In this document: positions 1 to 9,227 of the stretch, piece after piece
How the letters are laid out: every line of letters starts with the position of its first letter
How positions within the stretch are numbered: the first letter of the stretch is position 1
Source of the DNA: Acanthaster planci
Taxonomy: Eukaryota; Echinodermata; Asteroidea; Valvatida; Acanthasteridae
DNA: 64,000 nt
Assembly: GCF_001949145.1 (NCBI RefSeq)
Contig: NW_019091483.1
Coordinates: 573,699-637,698, forward strand
Reading direction: 5' to 3'
Made by a program: the position numbers and the translations under genes
Notes under the pieces: generated by a model
Seen by the model: the letters and a program-made list of their open reading frames with translations, nothing else
Database searches by the model: none
Told to the model about the DNA's origin: nothing

Positions 1-510
1 CATGATTTCATACAACCTGACAAGCATATTCGGACAGTTTCCGTTCATTTTTGCATTTCGGCATTTATATACATGTATCACATTGACACTGAAGGAGGGT
101 ATAAAAAGCACAAAAAGTCGTCGAAGAAAAATTCATTGCATGGTCCTTTGAAGGGCATGTGAAGGCATAGACCAAGAAGTCAAAGCACGATCAACAACAC
201 GATCTTGTTATGTTATACCTAGGACATAAAGGACGAGTGGTCAAATGTCTACTTGTATTTACAAGTTTCTAGCAAGTGCTGTAGTTGCACATGAATTGTA
301 TAACGAGCAACACAACGACCAGGGGAAGGCCGGCCTAGGATCAGCTCCCTTGCAGGATAACGAGCTCAGTTCACATTTACTGTACTTCGAATACAAAAAT
401 GCAATGAACTCACTGCCCACAATTAAAAGGTGCTTAGGCCTACCTAGAAACATGCTGTACAAACAAAAACTTTTTGGGTTGCCCACGCTAACCAAACTTG
501 GACAAAGCCT

Positions 511-630
511 ATTTCTCACTCGAGGGGACTTCACCGTGTGAGAAATGCCGAGGGGGGAATTCACCGGGTGAGAAATGCCGAGGGGGGAATTCACCCGGTG
601 AGAAATGCCGAGGGGGGAATTCACCGGGTG
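511..630. repeat. 30-bp minisatellite, about four copies
   Basis: Three nearly identical 30-bp units lie at 541-570, 571-600 and 601-630, each reading AGAAATGCCGAGGGGGGAAT followed by TCACCGGGTG. They differ from one another by about one base. A more diverged copy precedes them at 511-540, and a broken piece with the AGAAATG word follows near 645. Each unit contains a GGAATTC core. The high similarity of the inner copies points to recent slippage or unequal exchange. No function is apparent. Confidence 0.9.
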
Positions 631-1146
631 AGCAATACTTTCAGTGAGAAATGTTGTAACAAAGGCATCGTATACACGTGTCGCCAAATGTAATAAGCTT
701 ACGAACAACTGACCGATCAGTGGAGGACAACCTGCCACTGGTTCATTCGTGATAATGAATAACAAAAATAACTGTAAGAAAAAGAATAATCAAAAATAAA
801 GAAAAAAGAAAACAAAACCTATTTATGTACTTACAAGACTTGATACGTTGGAATGTATATTATGTCACTTCTTACATAATGCCAGAAATATGCCAGTGGA
901 ATTATGTCAGGTATATATTTTTAAACTATGCTCAGTGAAAAAATAATTGGTAAGATTTTTTTCCTGGAAGGGAGCTTAGTGTTCGACTGTTTTCATGAAT
1001 GATGTGGTCTTAGTTGCTGAGGAAATGTAGACGAGCGTCTAAAGATTCCTTAATGGTGGATCCTGATGAGGTATATGGAAATTTTAAGCCTTTTTGTGCG
1101 TGGTGATTTTCAAACAGTGACTTTCAAATTTCATAGTGTATGTACA

Positions 1147-1439
1147 TTTAGTTATAGAGTTTTGCGGTAGCACCATGCGAGGTTATCTCTTTCTGAGCAT
1201 GTGTGCATCTGCCAGCATCCCATGTTCTGCTGTTGGATACTGAGTTAGCTTCCTCTCAACACCTCATCGCCTCCAGACACAAGACATGACAAGCAGCTTC
1301 ATCGTTCAACGTGGTCTCCTGACGACGGACGGAGCACACTGTCTGAAACGTTGAGTGCCCTCCACTTCTTTTCAGAAACATACATGCTCAGAAAGAGATA
1401 ACTTTGCACGGTGCTATACCGCAAACCTCTGTAACTAAA
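1147..1439. mobile_element. Foldback (inverted-repeat) element
   Basis: The left arm (1147-1202) and the reverse complement of the right arm (1381-1439) align over about 56 bases with only a few mismatches and a 2-base gap; both share the word TTATCTCTTTCTGAGCATGT. The spacer of about 178 bases contains a nested hairpin (CAACGT at 1307-1312 with ACGTTG at 1348-1353, and an inner GGACGG/CTGTCT stem). I see no coding capacity and no clear target duplication. It is best read as a non-autonomous foldback or MITE-like unit. The nested hairpin ending in GAAACGTTG recalls sequences seen in dispersed invertebrate retroelements, but I cannot assign a family. Confidence 0.7.
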
Positions 1440-2169
1440 ACTTGCTACCTTCACCGTGAAAAGTTTATAATGTACATTTCATATCGAGTAAATTATAAAA
1501 CTGCCTATAAAAGGGGTACCTGGAATTGTAATACATGTACTCAGTAAATTCTTTTTTTTTTTACCTACAATAGTTCTGTACTTCATTTAGAATAAAATCT
1601 GAAATAACATGCTGACTGCAAGAAACCATTATCTATAGCTACTGTTTAGCAATTGTGACTTACAGCAAAATACTTGAAAGTTACAGTGCGATCATACATC
1701 GGAGTAGGTCGACATATAACTCAAACTAGTTATCATTATTAACAAAAAGCACTGCTGTTACAGTATTACTATTCGGTCAACAAACCAAAACACTAAACGC
1801 AATTCATACAAGTATACTAAACATCTTGGGTTGCATGCAGAAACGCCAATGAGTTTAAAAGTGGCTTAGAGTGAGCAAACGAAGAGGAAATCGATGAAAA
1901 AAATCCCAAGTCTTCAAGGCTTGAATTCGTGGCAAATGGAGCCAGTCTTAAATGAGTTCAGTGCGTTTCTGTCAGCAGTGAACCGACAGGGAGTTTAAGT
2001 AATTTCAGCGCCGTTTTCTTTCGACTCATGAGAAAATGGAGTTAGCTAGACCAATGCCATTGCCGTTGTAAGGCTCAAGGACATCACAGAGGGAAGCTTA
2101 TAACTGCTTGCAGACGCCAAACAATGCGTAGTCGGATCTGAGGCATTTTCATCCATCGACTACTGCTGT

Positions 2170-2925
2170 CTACTTTGGTTCGGTATGGGACCTCTTCAAA
2201 TCGGGCATCTCCCCACAACTAGATGATCTCTCGGTGGCTGAGGCCCGTTGCCGAATCGCTCTGGCATACACTGGCGCTGCAGAAAAATCTTCGGAGAAAC
2301 AGATAGCGTTTTTGTCTATCCAGGGAAGTATGGATTTGACCTTGTGATGGACAAGGTGGAGCAATGTTAAACAGTCCCCTTCTGCGCTATGAGCAGCTGG
2401 AGGGACACCTCCGACGTACCGGCTGTACAGTGTGACCAGTTTGCGGTCACTTAATTCTGGTTCTAGTTTCACGAATGCCCGTAAGGTACAGGCGCAGAGA
2501 ATATTCGACTCTTCGGGTATACCCACCTCAACCTCCCTGAAATGCCTGGCCAGTATGGGGAAATCAAAGCGGTCTCCGTTGTGTGCCACCAGACACACTG
2601 GCGAAGCCTGGATTTCCAAGAAGCTTCTGATCAACTTGGCGACCCCTTTCCCAAAAGCACCTCGTTGGTTGAGGCGAAGCAACCGCTGCGTCAAGCTCGT
2701 CAAATCTGCTGCACCTGCTGACACAGCCTTCTCTGGGTCCACGCACAGGACTAACTTGTCGGCAATACGGGGTGGTTTTCGACTGTTCGCCTCGCGCGCC
2801 TCCAGAGTCCAGCGATTGATGGCATAAAGGGAGATCTCTGTGATTTTGCAGTCATCAGGATCCGGGCTCGTGGTTTCTAAGTCAAAAAAGACGAACGTTT
2901 GAATGGTTCTTGTATCAGTCGACAT
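2170..2925 (-). CDS. TREX-type 3'-5' DNA exonuclease (copy A), intronless
   Basis: A 251-residue DEDDh exonuclease of the three-prime repair exonuclease family, expected to remove nucleotides from DNA 3' ends using two metal ions. Exo I is FVFFDLETT with D15 and E17; Exo II is AHNGDRFDFPIL with D121; Exo III is HSAEGD with H179 and D184. All five catalytic residues are present. The order and spacing match TREX1/TREX2. The length is near that of TREX2 (236 residues in human, from memory) plus a short basic, serine-rich tail (residues about 225-251). I see neither a TREX1-like proline loop nor a C-terminal membrane helix, so it may be soluble. The gene is a single open frame, as in mammalian TREX genes. 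It lies 2.5 kb from a second, diverged paralogue on the same strand (5387-6097). Which vertebrate TREX it matches one-to-one is unclear. Confidence 0.93.
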   Translation of the reverse strand: MSTDTRTIQTFVFFDLETTSPDPDDCKITEISLYAINRWTLEAREANSRKPPRIADKLVLCVDPEKAVSAGAADLTSLTQRLLRLNQRGAFGKGVAKLIRSFLEIQASPVCLVAHNGDRFDFPILARHFREVEVGIPEESNILCACTLRAFVKLEPELSDRKLVTLYSRYVGGVPPAAHSAEGDCLTLLHLVHHKVKSILPWIDKNAICFSEDFSAAPVYARAIRQRASATERSSSCGEMPDLKRSHTEPK

Positions 2926-5386
2926 AGCTATTAAGCAGGTACCGCTAAATCAGTTCATATAAAATGGAGTAGGCTATATGTTGCGGTGACTAAAATGAAT
3001 GCCAATTCGAAACCAGTATTCGTTGCGGAAACTAGACCCGCTATCACTATAAGCCTATGTCGTGTAGTCCTTGTTCCAAGAGGGAGTTGGCTATTAAAGT
3101 CTGGATCCTAGACTAACAAATTCCGATTATTATTAGGGGAAGTTTTTAGGATCGAACAGCCACTATTTGTTTAGCCTCTACGGTCACATGACCAAAACGA
3201 GAGAACTGCTCGAGCCCATTTTCGTCTTTTTCATTTATGTTCATAAATTTTTACGATGTGTAAAATCACCTTTCTCTTTGTTTAGACCGTATACTTCTGA
3301 TTCAATTTTTCATTATTTTACTGCCTTTACGTGTGATGACGCTGACTTTTAATAAAAAACGCGCGTGCACATGTAGCTTTAAGTCAAGCCAGCAGACCTA
3401 CAGCTACATGTTCTTCCAGCATTGTGCGGTACATGTACATGTACTGTAGGTCACAAGCTTTCGTTTTTAGCAGTTATGTTACCTGACCTGACATGAGTGA
3501 AGTTCAATTGCATGGTTAGGGAACCAGATTAGTTGACTACCCTCAAACAGCCGTTGCGGGTGCTGTTGTTAGCACATTGGCCATCGGTGTACGAGCCGGA
3601 AAAAGGCTTAATACTCATCACCGTTTGGTTGCATTTTAAGGGGCGGGTATATACGCCTATATTGCATCGACAAGAACTCTTGTTTATAGAACAAAAACAT
3701 CCATATCCGTGCATCGAATGGACAAGATTTTGCCGGACAAGATGTTTGTATGTATTCATGTTGCCAAAAGACACGATTATTGAAAACAGTCAGTGCATCG
3801 GGTTTACAGCAAGTCTTGTGTACTGACAAGATCAGTATAAATTCCATAACTATAGTTAAGCTGTTGCCCACTGCTTCAAATTATCGCTTCAAATTATGCT
3901 GACTACTATCCTGCCCCAATTCGGACAAGCTCGGTGGTCCTGTGGTAAAACGAAGTTGCACAGGAAGAGTATAAGCCCTTGGACTTCTTCTTTGGTGGTG
4001 TTTTATAATAAACCTAATTTGAATTTGAATAAATTAAAGTTATCCGAATAATAATGCTTTAAATATTTTAAACAAGTTTTATTGCTTGAAATATACCGGT
4101 AATTTATTTGATCCTTTTTCAATATTATTTAGGTAGGCCTGTTTTTCCATGATGTGGAAATACATATATTACCAAAACATGCATTTATAGCAACGCTCGA
4201 CATGTTTAGCTGTTATTAAGATGTTAGTGAAGAGGTGATGATAAAATTCTTGAAACATCTCATAAATGGCTAGTGTTCGAACTATAGTGAAAAACTGAAA
4301 CGTTAAAAAATGTTATAAACATCAACATTTAACATTTTTATGTTGATGCTGGCATGTTTGACTGATGTTAATGAAAAGTACTTTTTATTGTAAAGAAATA
4401 CAATTCTATTAACACATTCAAATATTGAAAAAAGTGCTAATGATACACTCTAAAAGGGCGCTTTGAGTTTAAACACAATTCTAAACTCTAAACGTTGTTC
4501 TACAGTGTATTCTGGATCTGTTTTGAGTCCACAATATTTGGCCGCACCGGTGCCTGTCTACATTTCAACCCTTATGCTCTAAGTTGGTCGACAAACCAAT
4601 ACATGTACATACACGGGTGAAAATCACACCGTTTCTCAACGGTAAAAAACAACCAGGGAAAAAGAGCCAAAACATAACAAATTACATAACAAAATAAAAA
4701 TAACTTATCTTATTTTCACTAATTATGTGAAGCTTCACCTTTACAAATAACTGTACACATCTAAAAGAAATTTAATGAAAGATAAATATACATGTATAAT
4801 ACACTACACTCTTGTAAATTCCCGTTCTTTGATAATCATCATACATACAGTGCACTAGAATTACACATATTAAATATCAGACATTCGACGGAATCCTGTA
4901 AAGAAAAGCACGTGCAAAATAAGAAAAAAATCAGTGCTGCAGCTTTCGAGATTTCATAAAGTTACAAGTTTGAAAGCAGTCACAAAATTTCAAATTCAGA
5001 ATTCGTCATGGTTCATCCTACAGTATAAATACACACGGAAGATTTTTGCACATTAGCACATTTATACCAGTAGATTGCACAAAATTCACGCACATGTACT
5101 ACCACTGCATGGCTGAGAATGGAAAACTCGGCAACACATACAGTACCAGCATTTCATTTCCTGTTTTTAAGTGCAATAACAAATGTGATTGAGTCATCTT
5201 TTAAATTATATCTAGTAGACAAAATTTCTTTTAAAATAGCCTTTTTTACAATCAAATATTTGTCACTGAAAATGAAATGCATGATTACATACTCCATTAT
5301 GAAGTGGATAATATAAAACATTCATTGTTTCGTTATTCCTTCATTTTTCGGCGAGGGAGTGTGCGACTTAAGCCCTGACTTATAGC
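2926..5386. other. Spacer between the two TREX-type genes
   Basis: AT-rich DNA without a supported gene. It must hold the promoter of copy A at its left end and the 3' untranslated region of copy B at its right end, but I recognise no TATA box or clear poly(A) signal close to either gene. A TACATGTAC cluster lies at about 3427-3443 and a LINE-like 3' tail at 3925-4033. Open frames around 3530-3870 overlap on both strands and look like chance. Confidence 0.5.
3925..4033 (+). mobile_element. Possible truncated LINE-like 3' tail
   Basis: The segment ends in AATAAACCTAATTTGAATTT followed by a short imperfect TTTGAA-type repeat, a layout often seen at the 3' ends of 5'-truncated non-LTR retrotransposons (the RTE and CR1 types). 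No reverse transcriptase remnant is visible upstream, so the call rests on the tail alone. Confidence 0.3.
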
Positions 5387-6097
5387 TTACTTTTTGTGAG
5401 GACTAGGGATATAGTATAGTTCGATGTCATTAAATGGAATTGCATTTTCATCCATCCATTTACACATGATGTCAGCTCGGGCCACCATGATACGAATCAG
5501 TGCCATCGCATCAGACTCGGCGTTGTGGGCGTCTGGTACTGACCTCCCGAAAGTCCTGCTGTATATTTCTTCCATGGCGTACGAGACGGTGACAGTCCGA
5601 TCCTCCTGCGTCCGCTCGTCGGACTCTGCGTACGCCTTTAGAGAATCTGCGCACAGAATGTCCTCGCCTAAGCGCTGCTCAAGTTTGTGAAGTTCGGTCC
5701 GCAGGATTCGGAAGTCAAACTTGTCACCGTTATGCGCAACGAGACAAACCGGCCCCTCTTGCCTTGAGAGGAAAAGCGTCAGCATCGTCGCTGCGTTGAC
5801 GTCAAGTATTTTCTTACAACTTTGTGCAAGGTTGAAGTTGTCCAGTTTCGTCAGCTGGAAGGACTTCTCGGAGACGTTCTTGTTGGGATAAACACACAGT
5901 TTATCCACAACTCGAGGTATTTGTTCTGATATTAAGGCCAAATCTTTGCGTGAGCTTGATAGAAGGGCTTCCCGATGGACAGCAACCAGACAAATTTCCA
6001 TTATCTTCGGGCGTTCCATAGGAAGAAGACTCGTAGTTTCCAAATCAAGGAACACGAACGTTTTAATGAAATTTGGATCTGATTGTGTTTGCTCCAT
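5387..6097 (-). CDS. TREX-type 3'-5' DNA exonuclease (copy B), intronless
   Basis: A 236-residue DEDDh exonuclease, the same length as human TREX2 as I remember it. Exo I is FVFLDLETT with D18 and E20; Exo II is AHNGDKFDFRIL with D128; Exo III is HNAESD with H191 and D196, so the catalytic set is complete. It is expected to degrade single-stranded or nicked DNA from 3' ends. It shares motif order and overall length with copy A at 2170-2925 but is clearly diverged between motifs, including a different segment after Exo I and a longer linker before Exo III. The two form a head-to-tail pair on the minus strand. The start codon chosen is the first methionine before Exo I, and the reading frame is unbroken to the stop. 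Nothing shows whether this copy or copy A does the TREX1-like immune housekeeping role. Confidence 0.93.
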   Translation of the reverse strand: MEQTQSDPNFIKTFVFLDLETTSLLPMERPKIMEICLVAVHREALLSSSRKDLALISEQIPRVVDKLCVYPNKNVSEKSFQLTKLDNFNLAQSCKKILDVNAATMLTLFLSRQEGPVCLVAHNGDKFDFRILRTELHKLEQRLGEDILCADSLKAYAESDERTQEDRTVTVSYAMEEIYSRTFGRSVPDAHNAESDAMALIRIMVARADIMCKWMDENAIPFNDIELYYIPSPHKK

Positions 6098-6618
6098 GGT
6101 AATATTTGCTCGATGAGAAGGAAACGAAACGCAGATTGCTACGGTGATTGTTGGCTAGAGGCAAATGTTCAACTCCGTAATAGTCCGCATTTCCTAAACA
6201 CAAACAAGTTCCCTGCAAGGAATGAGGGGAGTCTTTTATTATCTTCACCCCGACGCGTTCTAAGCCTTCCAACTTGTCCGGACTTGAACTGAATGACTGA
6301 CTTTATTTTTTAACGTGCAGATTGTGTCCTTCTGCGGTTAGCTGAATTCACTGAACTTTTTTGTGGATATCTACTCGTTCAATAAAAATATAGAAGCGGG
6401 CTTTATCACTGAACTTCCAATGTATTAAAATGTTTACCAATGTGTTACGTTACCGTGTCCAGTGGTAATAACTGCATTCCACAGATCTCCACACATTTTC
6501 TCAACAAAGGTAGGTTTGCGTTCCATGACCGCTCAGACCATACAGCAAAGACCCCAACTGCAATACACTAATTTAAATGGGGGGGGGGGAGGGCTTGTTG
6601 AGTCAAGCACTATCTCCA

Positions 6619-6656
6619 CCACGCCGCGCGTTGGGTCGACCCAACGCGCGGCGTGG
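6619..6656. repeat. Perfect 38-bp palindrome without spacer
   Basis: Nineteen bases on each side of the centre (between 6637 and 6638) are exactly self-complementary, with GTCGAC at the centre and GC-rich outer arms of the CGCCGCGCG type. It follows a purine-rich stretch containing an 11-G run. It could be the core of a decayed foldback element, a cruciform-prone site or a dimeric protein-binding site; the sequence does not decide between these. Confidence 0.9.
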
Positions 6657-7547
6657 ATGGGCACGCTGTCAGTTTAATCACGTGACCTTTAGCTGTTCTC
6701 TTTTAGAATCTTACACGTTAGTCCGTGATCTTGAAAAACGGTTTTTTTATAATAAGTTTGAACCAGAGGGTACATTGTATTGAAAGACGAGTATAACAAT
6801 GAAGAGCTGCAAGATTAATGTAAAATGATTGTAGTGTTTTTGAAGAGAACATGAAAACAGACAGAAATTGATACGTTTCGAGTGGGTAGGCTTAATTGTT
6901 TGAAGCAACACGCTGTGGGCTGTTCGCCTAGCGCTAGCGGAAGTCGGAACTTGGAGGCCGAGTGAGCGGTCTTGTGAGGTTTTTTTCTCAGAAAAGAGAC
7001 TGGTAACTGCCATCTGACTGGTACATATATAACAGAAAAAGGAAACATATTGTATTTGGTAGGTACTCTTTAGTGAAACAGGATGACGTGATAGGCCTAT
7101 ACCCATGCTATACCGTAGTTTGAAGTGTTTGAGAATCTGGTTCATAGGCCTAAATAAATCCAAAGCTGTCTATTTCCGACACCGGGGGGGGGTTGTAGCT
7201 TTTTGCCTTTGATTCAAGCTCGCTAGCTCCTTAATTATTTGGCAGTGGATATTTAACCAAAGCTTCAGTCAGAGGCGTAAGACCTGGGCTACTGGCTAGG
7301 TTTTGAGTCAACTTTTACCTAAACTAGCCTGAGTAACATGGACCAGGCTTCACCCATGTCAACGTGTTAAATGTTCAATTTACAAATCGAGTTTCGTTTG
7401 GATATTGGGTGATAATGGTGTAGGCTACTACTACTACATGTAGGTCCAAGCATAGCCTCCATACATTGGAGTGATTGCAGAATACCCTGCCACTCAAAAG
7501 TTACCCCTTTGAAATTGTTGGCTATGTTACGCCCCTATCGATAGCAT

Positions 7548-7880
7548 CAGTCCTTACTATAGTTGGGCGCGTCCCAACTAGGGTGCTAGAGCCTACAGTA
7601 AGGCCGGCCCAACTACTGTACAGCAGAGAGGTCCTGTGTGCATGATGTGCCAGAGTCATATTGTTTACAAATGTCATGTCATTGGTTATAGGGCTAGATG
7701 AACAGATGAAGTGCCACATTTTAGATGAAACGTGTCAAGTGTGAGACACATTGACTTGGATCGTTGTGGATAATGTTGAGACATTTTCCACAGACATTGC
7801 TTAACAATAGTTGGGAAGCCCAACTGCAGCACTACAGTTGGGACTGTCGCAACTATAGTTGGGACTTATGCTGTAGTTGG
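7548..7880. repeat. Cluster of inverted and direct AGTTGGG/CCCAACT repeats
   Basis: Words such as ACTATAGTTGGG, GCCCAACTACTGTA and TCCCAACTAGGGTGC recur in both orientations at 7548-7618 and again at 7805-7880, flanking about 190 bases of unrelated sequence. The two clusters are partly reverse complements of each other, so this may be one small element with complex inverted ends. No coding capacity is visible. Confidence 0.5.
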
Positions 7881-7889
7881 GGCATAACA

Positions 7890-8350
7890 GCTACGATGTC
7901 GAAGTGGCTGTGTTGCAGCGCAGTCCAAGCTGGAAAATGAAATGAGTGCAGTTGCAAACAGACCAAGTAGGAAATCAAATGGGCACCTGCTAATCAAATG
8001 GGATTTCATGTGGGAATGTGACAGTCAATGAATGTAGGCTGAATGAATGGGGAGGGCATGAAAAATGCTAAGTCCAAACCAAGTATCCCATAGGTGGCTA
8101 CGATGTTGGCCTTACAGCAGCGTCAGTTGGTGAGATAGGCGACGTTGATTATGAATTGGTGTTAGGCCTATCTGAGAACAAGGCAACGCGGAATGAATGG
8201 GGACGATGAAAAAAGAATGAAGTTTAAACCAAGTAGCCAGCTACAATGTTGCAAAGGCAGCTGTGGAAAAACAAGGCAACGGCAACAGAACGGGCAGAGC
8301 TGAAAAATGCTAAGTCCAAATCAAGTACCCTGTGATGTTGCAACGGTGTT
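7890..8350. repeat. Degenerate direct repeats of about 65-70 bp
   Basis: Three diverged copies share the order AATGAATGGGG, ATGAAAAATGCTAAGTCCAA, ACCAAGTA, then CTACGATGTTGC: about 8041-8110, 8189-8257 and 8286-8347. A weaker copy lies near 7890-7975 (CTACGATGTC, GTCCAAGCTGG, GACCAAGTAGG). Spacing is uneven (about 148 and 97 bases), so this is an old, decayed array rather than a live satellite. Confidence 0.5.
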
Positions 8351-8980
8351 GAGAGAGCAACCGCAAGGACCTGGAGCTCTTGAAACTGGTCGTATGGGAG
8401 TTGTACATTTAAAAGAAAAATCTGACATTTTTACTCACTAACATGACCAATCTATCCTTGCCACCTGTTGATGATCGCACAATGTTTTCGTTGCCTGAGC
8501 TAACCTATCACGTGAAAGAGGCGGGCTGTGTAAGCTGTGACAGATTGCAAGATCTCCTTCCCCTCCTCCCCCGCCTCCAAAAATGGTCGAACCGACATGT
8601 AGAGCAAGCTTGGCCATTGACCACCCAACCCATGCGGAGAAAACACAAACACTAAAACAGCATGTACGGTGTGATCAGGGCGATCATCACATGCTGTTGA
8701 TCATCAGATTTAGGAAGGGTAGGGTTTAGTATTATCTCATATATTGTCTCAGTGAGGGTCATTGTTTCCAATGCCAGAGTTGATGTACATGTACATGAAG
8801 ACAGGAACAGTCTGAAATTAAAGAGTGCCATTACTGTAGCCACTGTGTTTGCACAGCTCTGAACATTGGCATTTTGCAGTGAGTGGTTTAGAAGACTGAA
8901 TTTGGGGGAAAATTTGTTAAACATGGTTGTGGTTTATTAGTACTTCTAAAAGGCTTCACACACAAATTGATGGGTGCTCT

Positions 8981-9227
8981 AAGAAGCCTTTTGCGAGTTA
9001 AATCTGAAGAAAATCTGGTACACTGAGCTATCTGATTGCACATGACATAATTTGAATTCCCCAGACAAAAGATGCTTATACCTTGTGATTCGGAACAAGC
9101 TTTTGCATAGTGGCCACCATCTCTCTGGAATGGACTGGTGCTTTTGTGCCATTATCCATTGAAAATAGTGCAAATTGTCTCTTGCGTGACCAAGAAAAAG
9201 CTTGCCCTGAATCACAAGAGGCTTATT
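8981..9227. mobile_element. MITE/foldback element, copy 1 (internally deleted)
   Basis: This shares with 35859-36174 the words TTTTGCGAGTTAAATCTG, AATTTGAATTCCCCAGAC, ACCTTGTGATTC, TTTTGCATAG, CCACCATCTCT and GGAATGGACTGG, in the same order. It starts AAGAAGCCTTTTGCG and ends AGGCTTATT, so the termini are inverted. It lacks most of the right inverted arm that the other copy has. It is non-coding, and no clear target duplication is seen. Confidence 0.75.

Larger units (their letters stand above)
1..2169. other. Spacer with repeats, no supported gene
   Basis: Apart from the 30-bp minisatellite (511-630) and the foldback element (1147-1439) described separately, I see no gene here. Two overlapping open frames on opposite strands (about 245-541 and 259-765) owe part of their length to the minisatellite, whose 30-bp unit is a multiple of three and so keeps frames open. 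The stretch from about 1443 to 2169 is AT-rich and featureless; it probably includes the 3' untranslated region of the minus-strand exonuclease gene that ends at 2170. Confidence 0.6.

Noticed and set aside
259-765. A 168-codon minus-strand frame with the repeated peptide NSPLGISH
   Set aside because: The repeat is just the translation of the 30-bp minisatellite. The rest shows no family resemblance, and a comparable frame overlaps on the plus strand.
1307-1353. Possible hammerhead ribozyme (CTGACGA ... GAAAC)
   Set aside because: The stretch before the first core word pairs with the stretch after the second, which is not how helices I and III pair in a hammerhead. There is also an extra unpaired base before helix II, and no suitable cleavage triplet was found.
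8443-8655. A 70-codon plus-strand frame starting MTNLSLPPVDD as a spectrin upstream exon or separate gene
   Set aside because: No motif and no clear splice sites. A CACGTG word and a GC box nearby are too weak to call a promoter.
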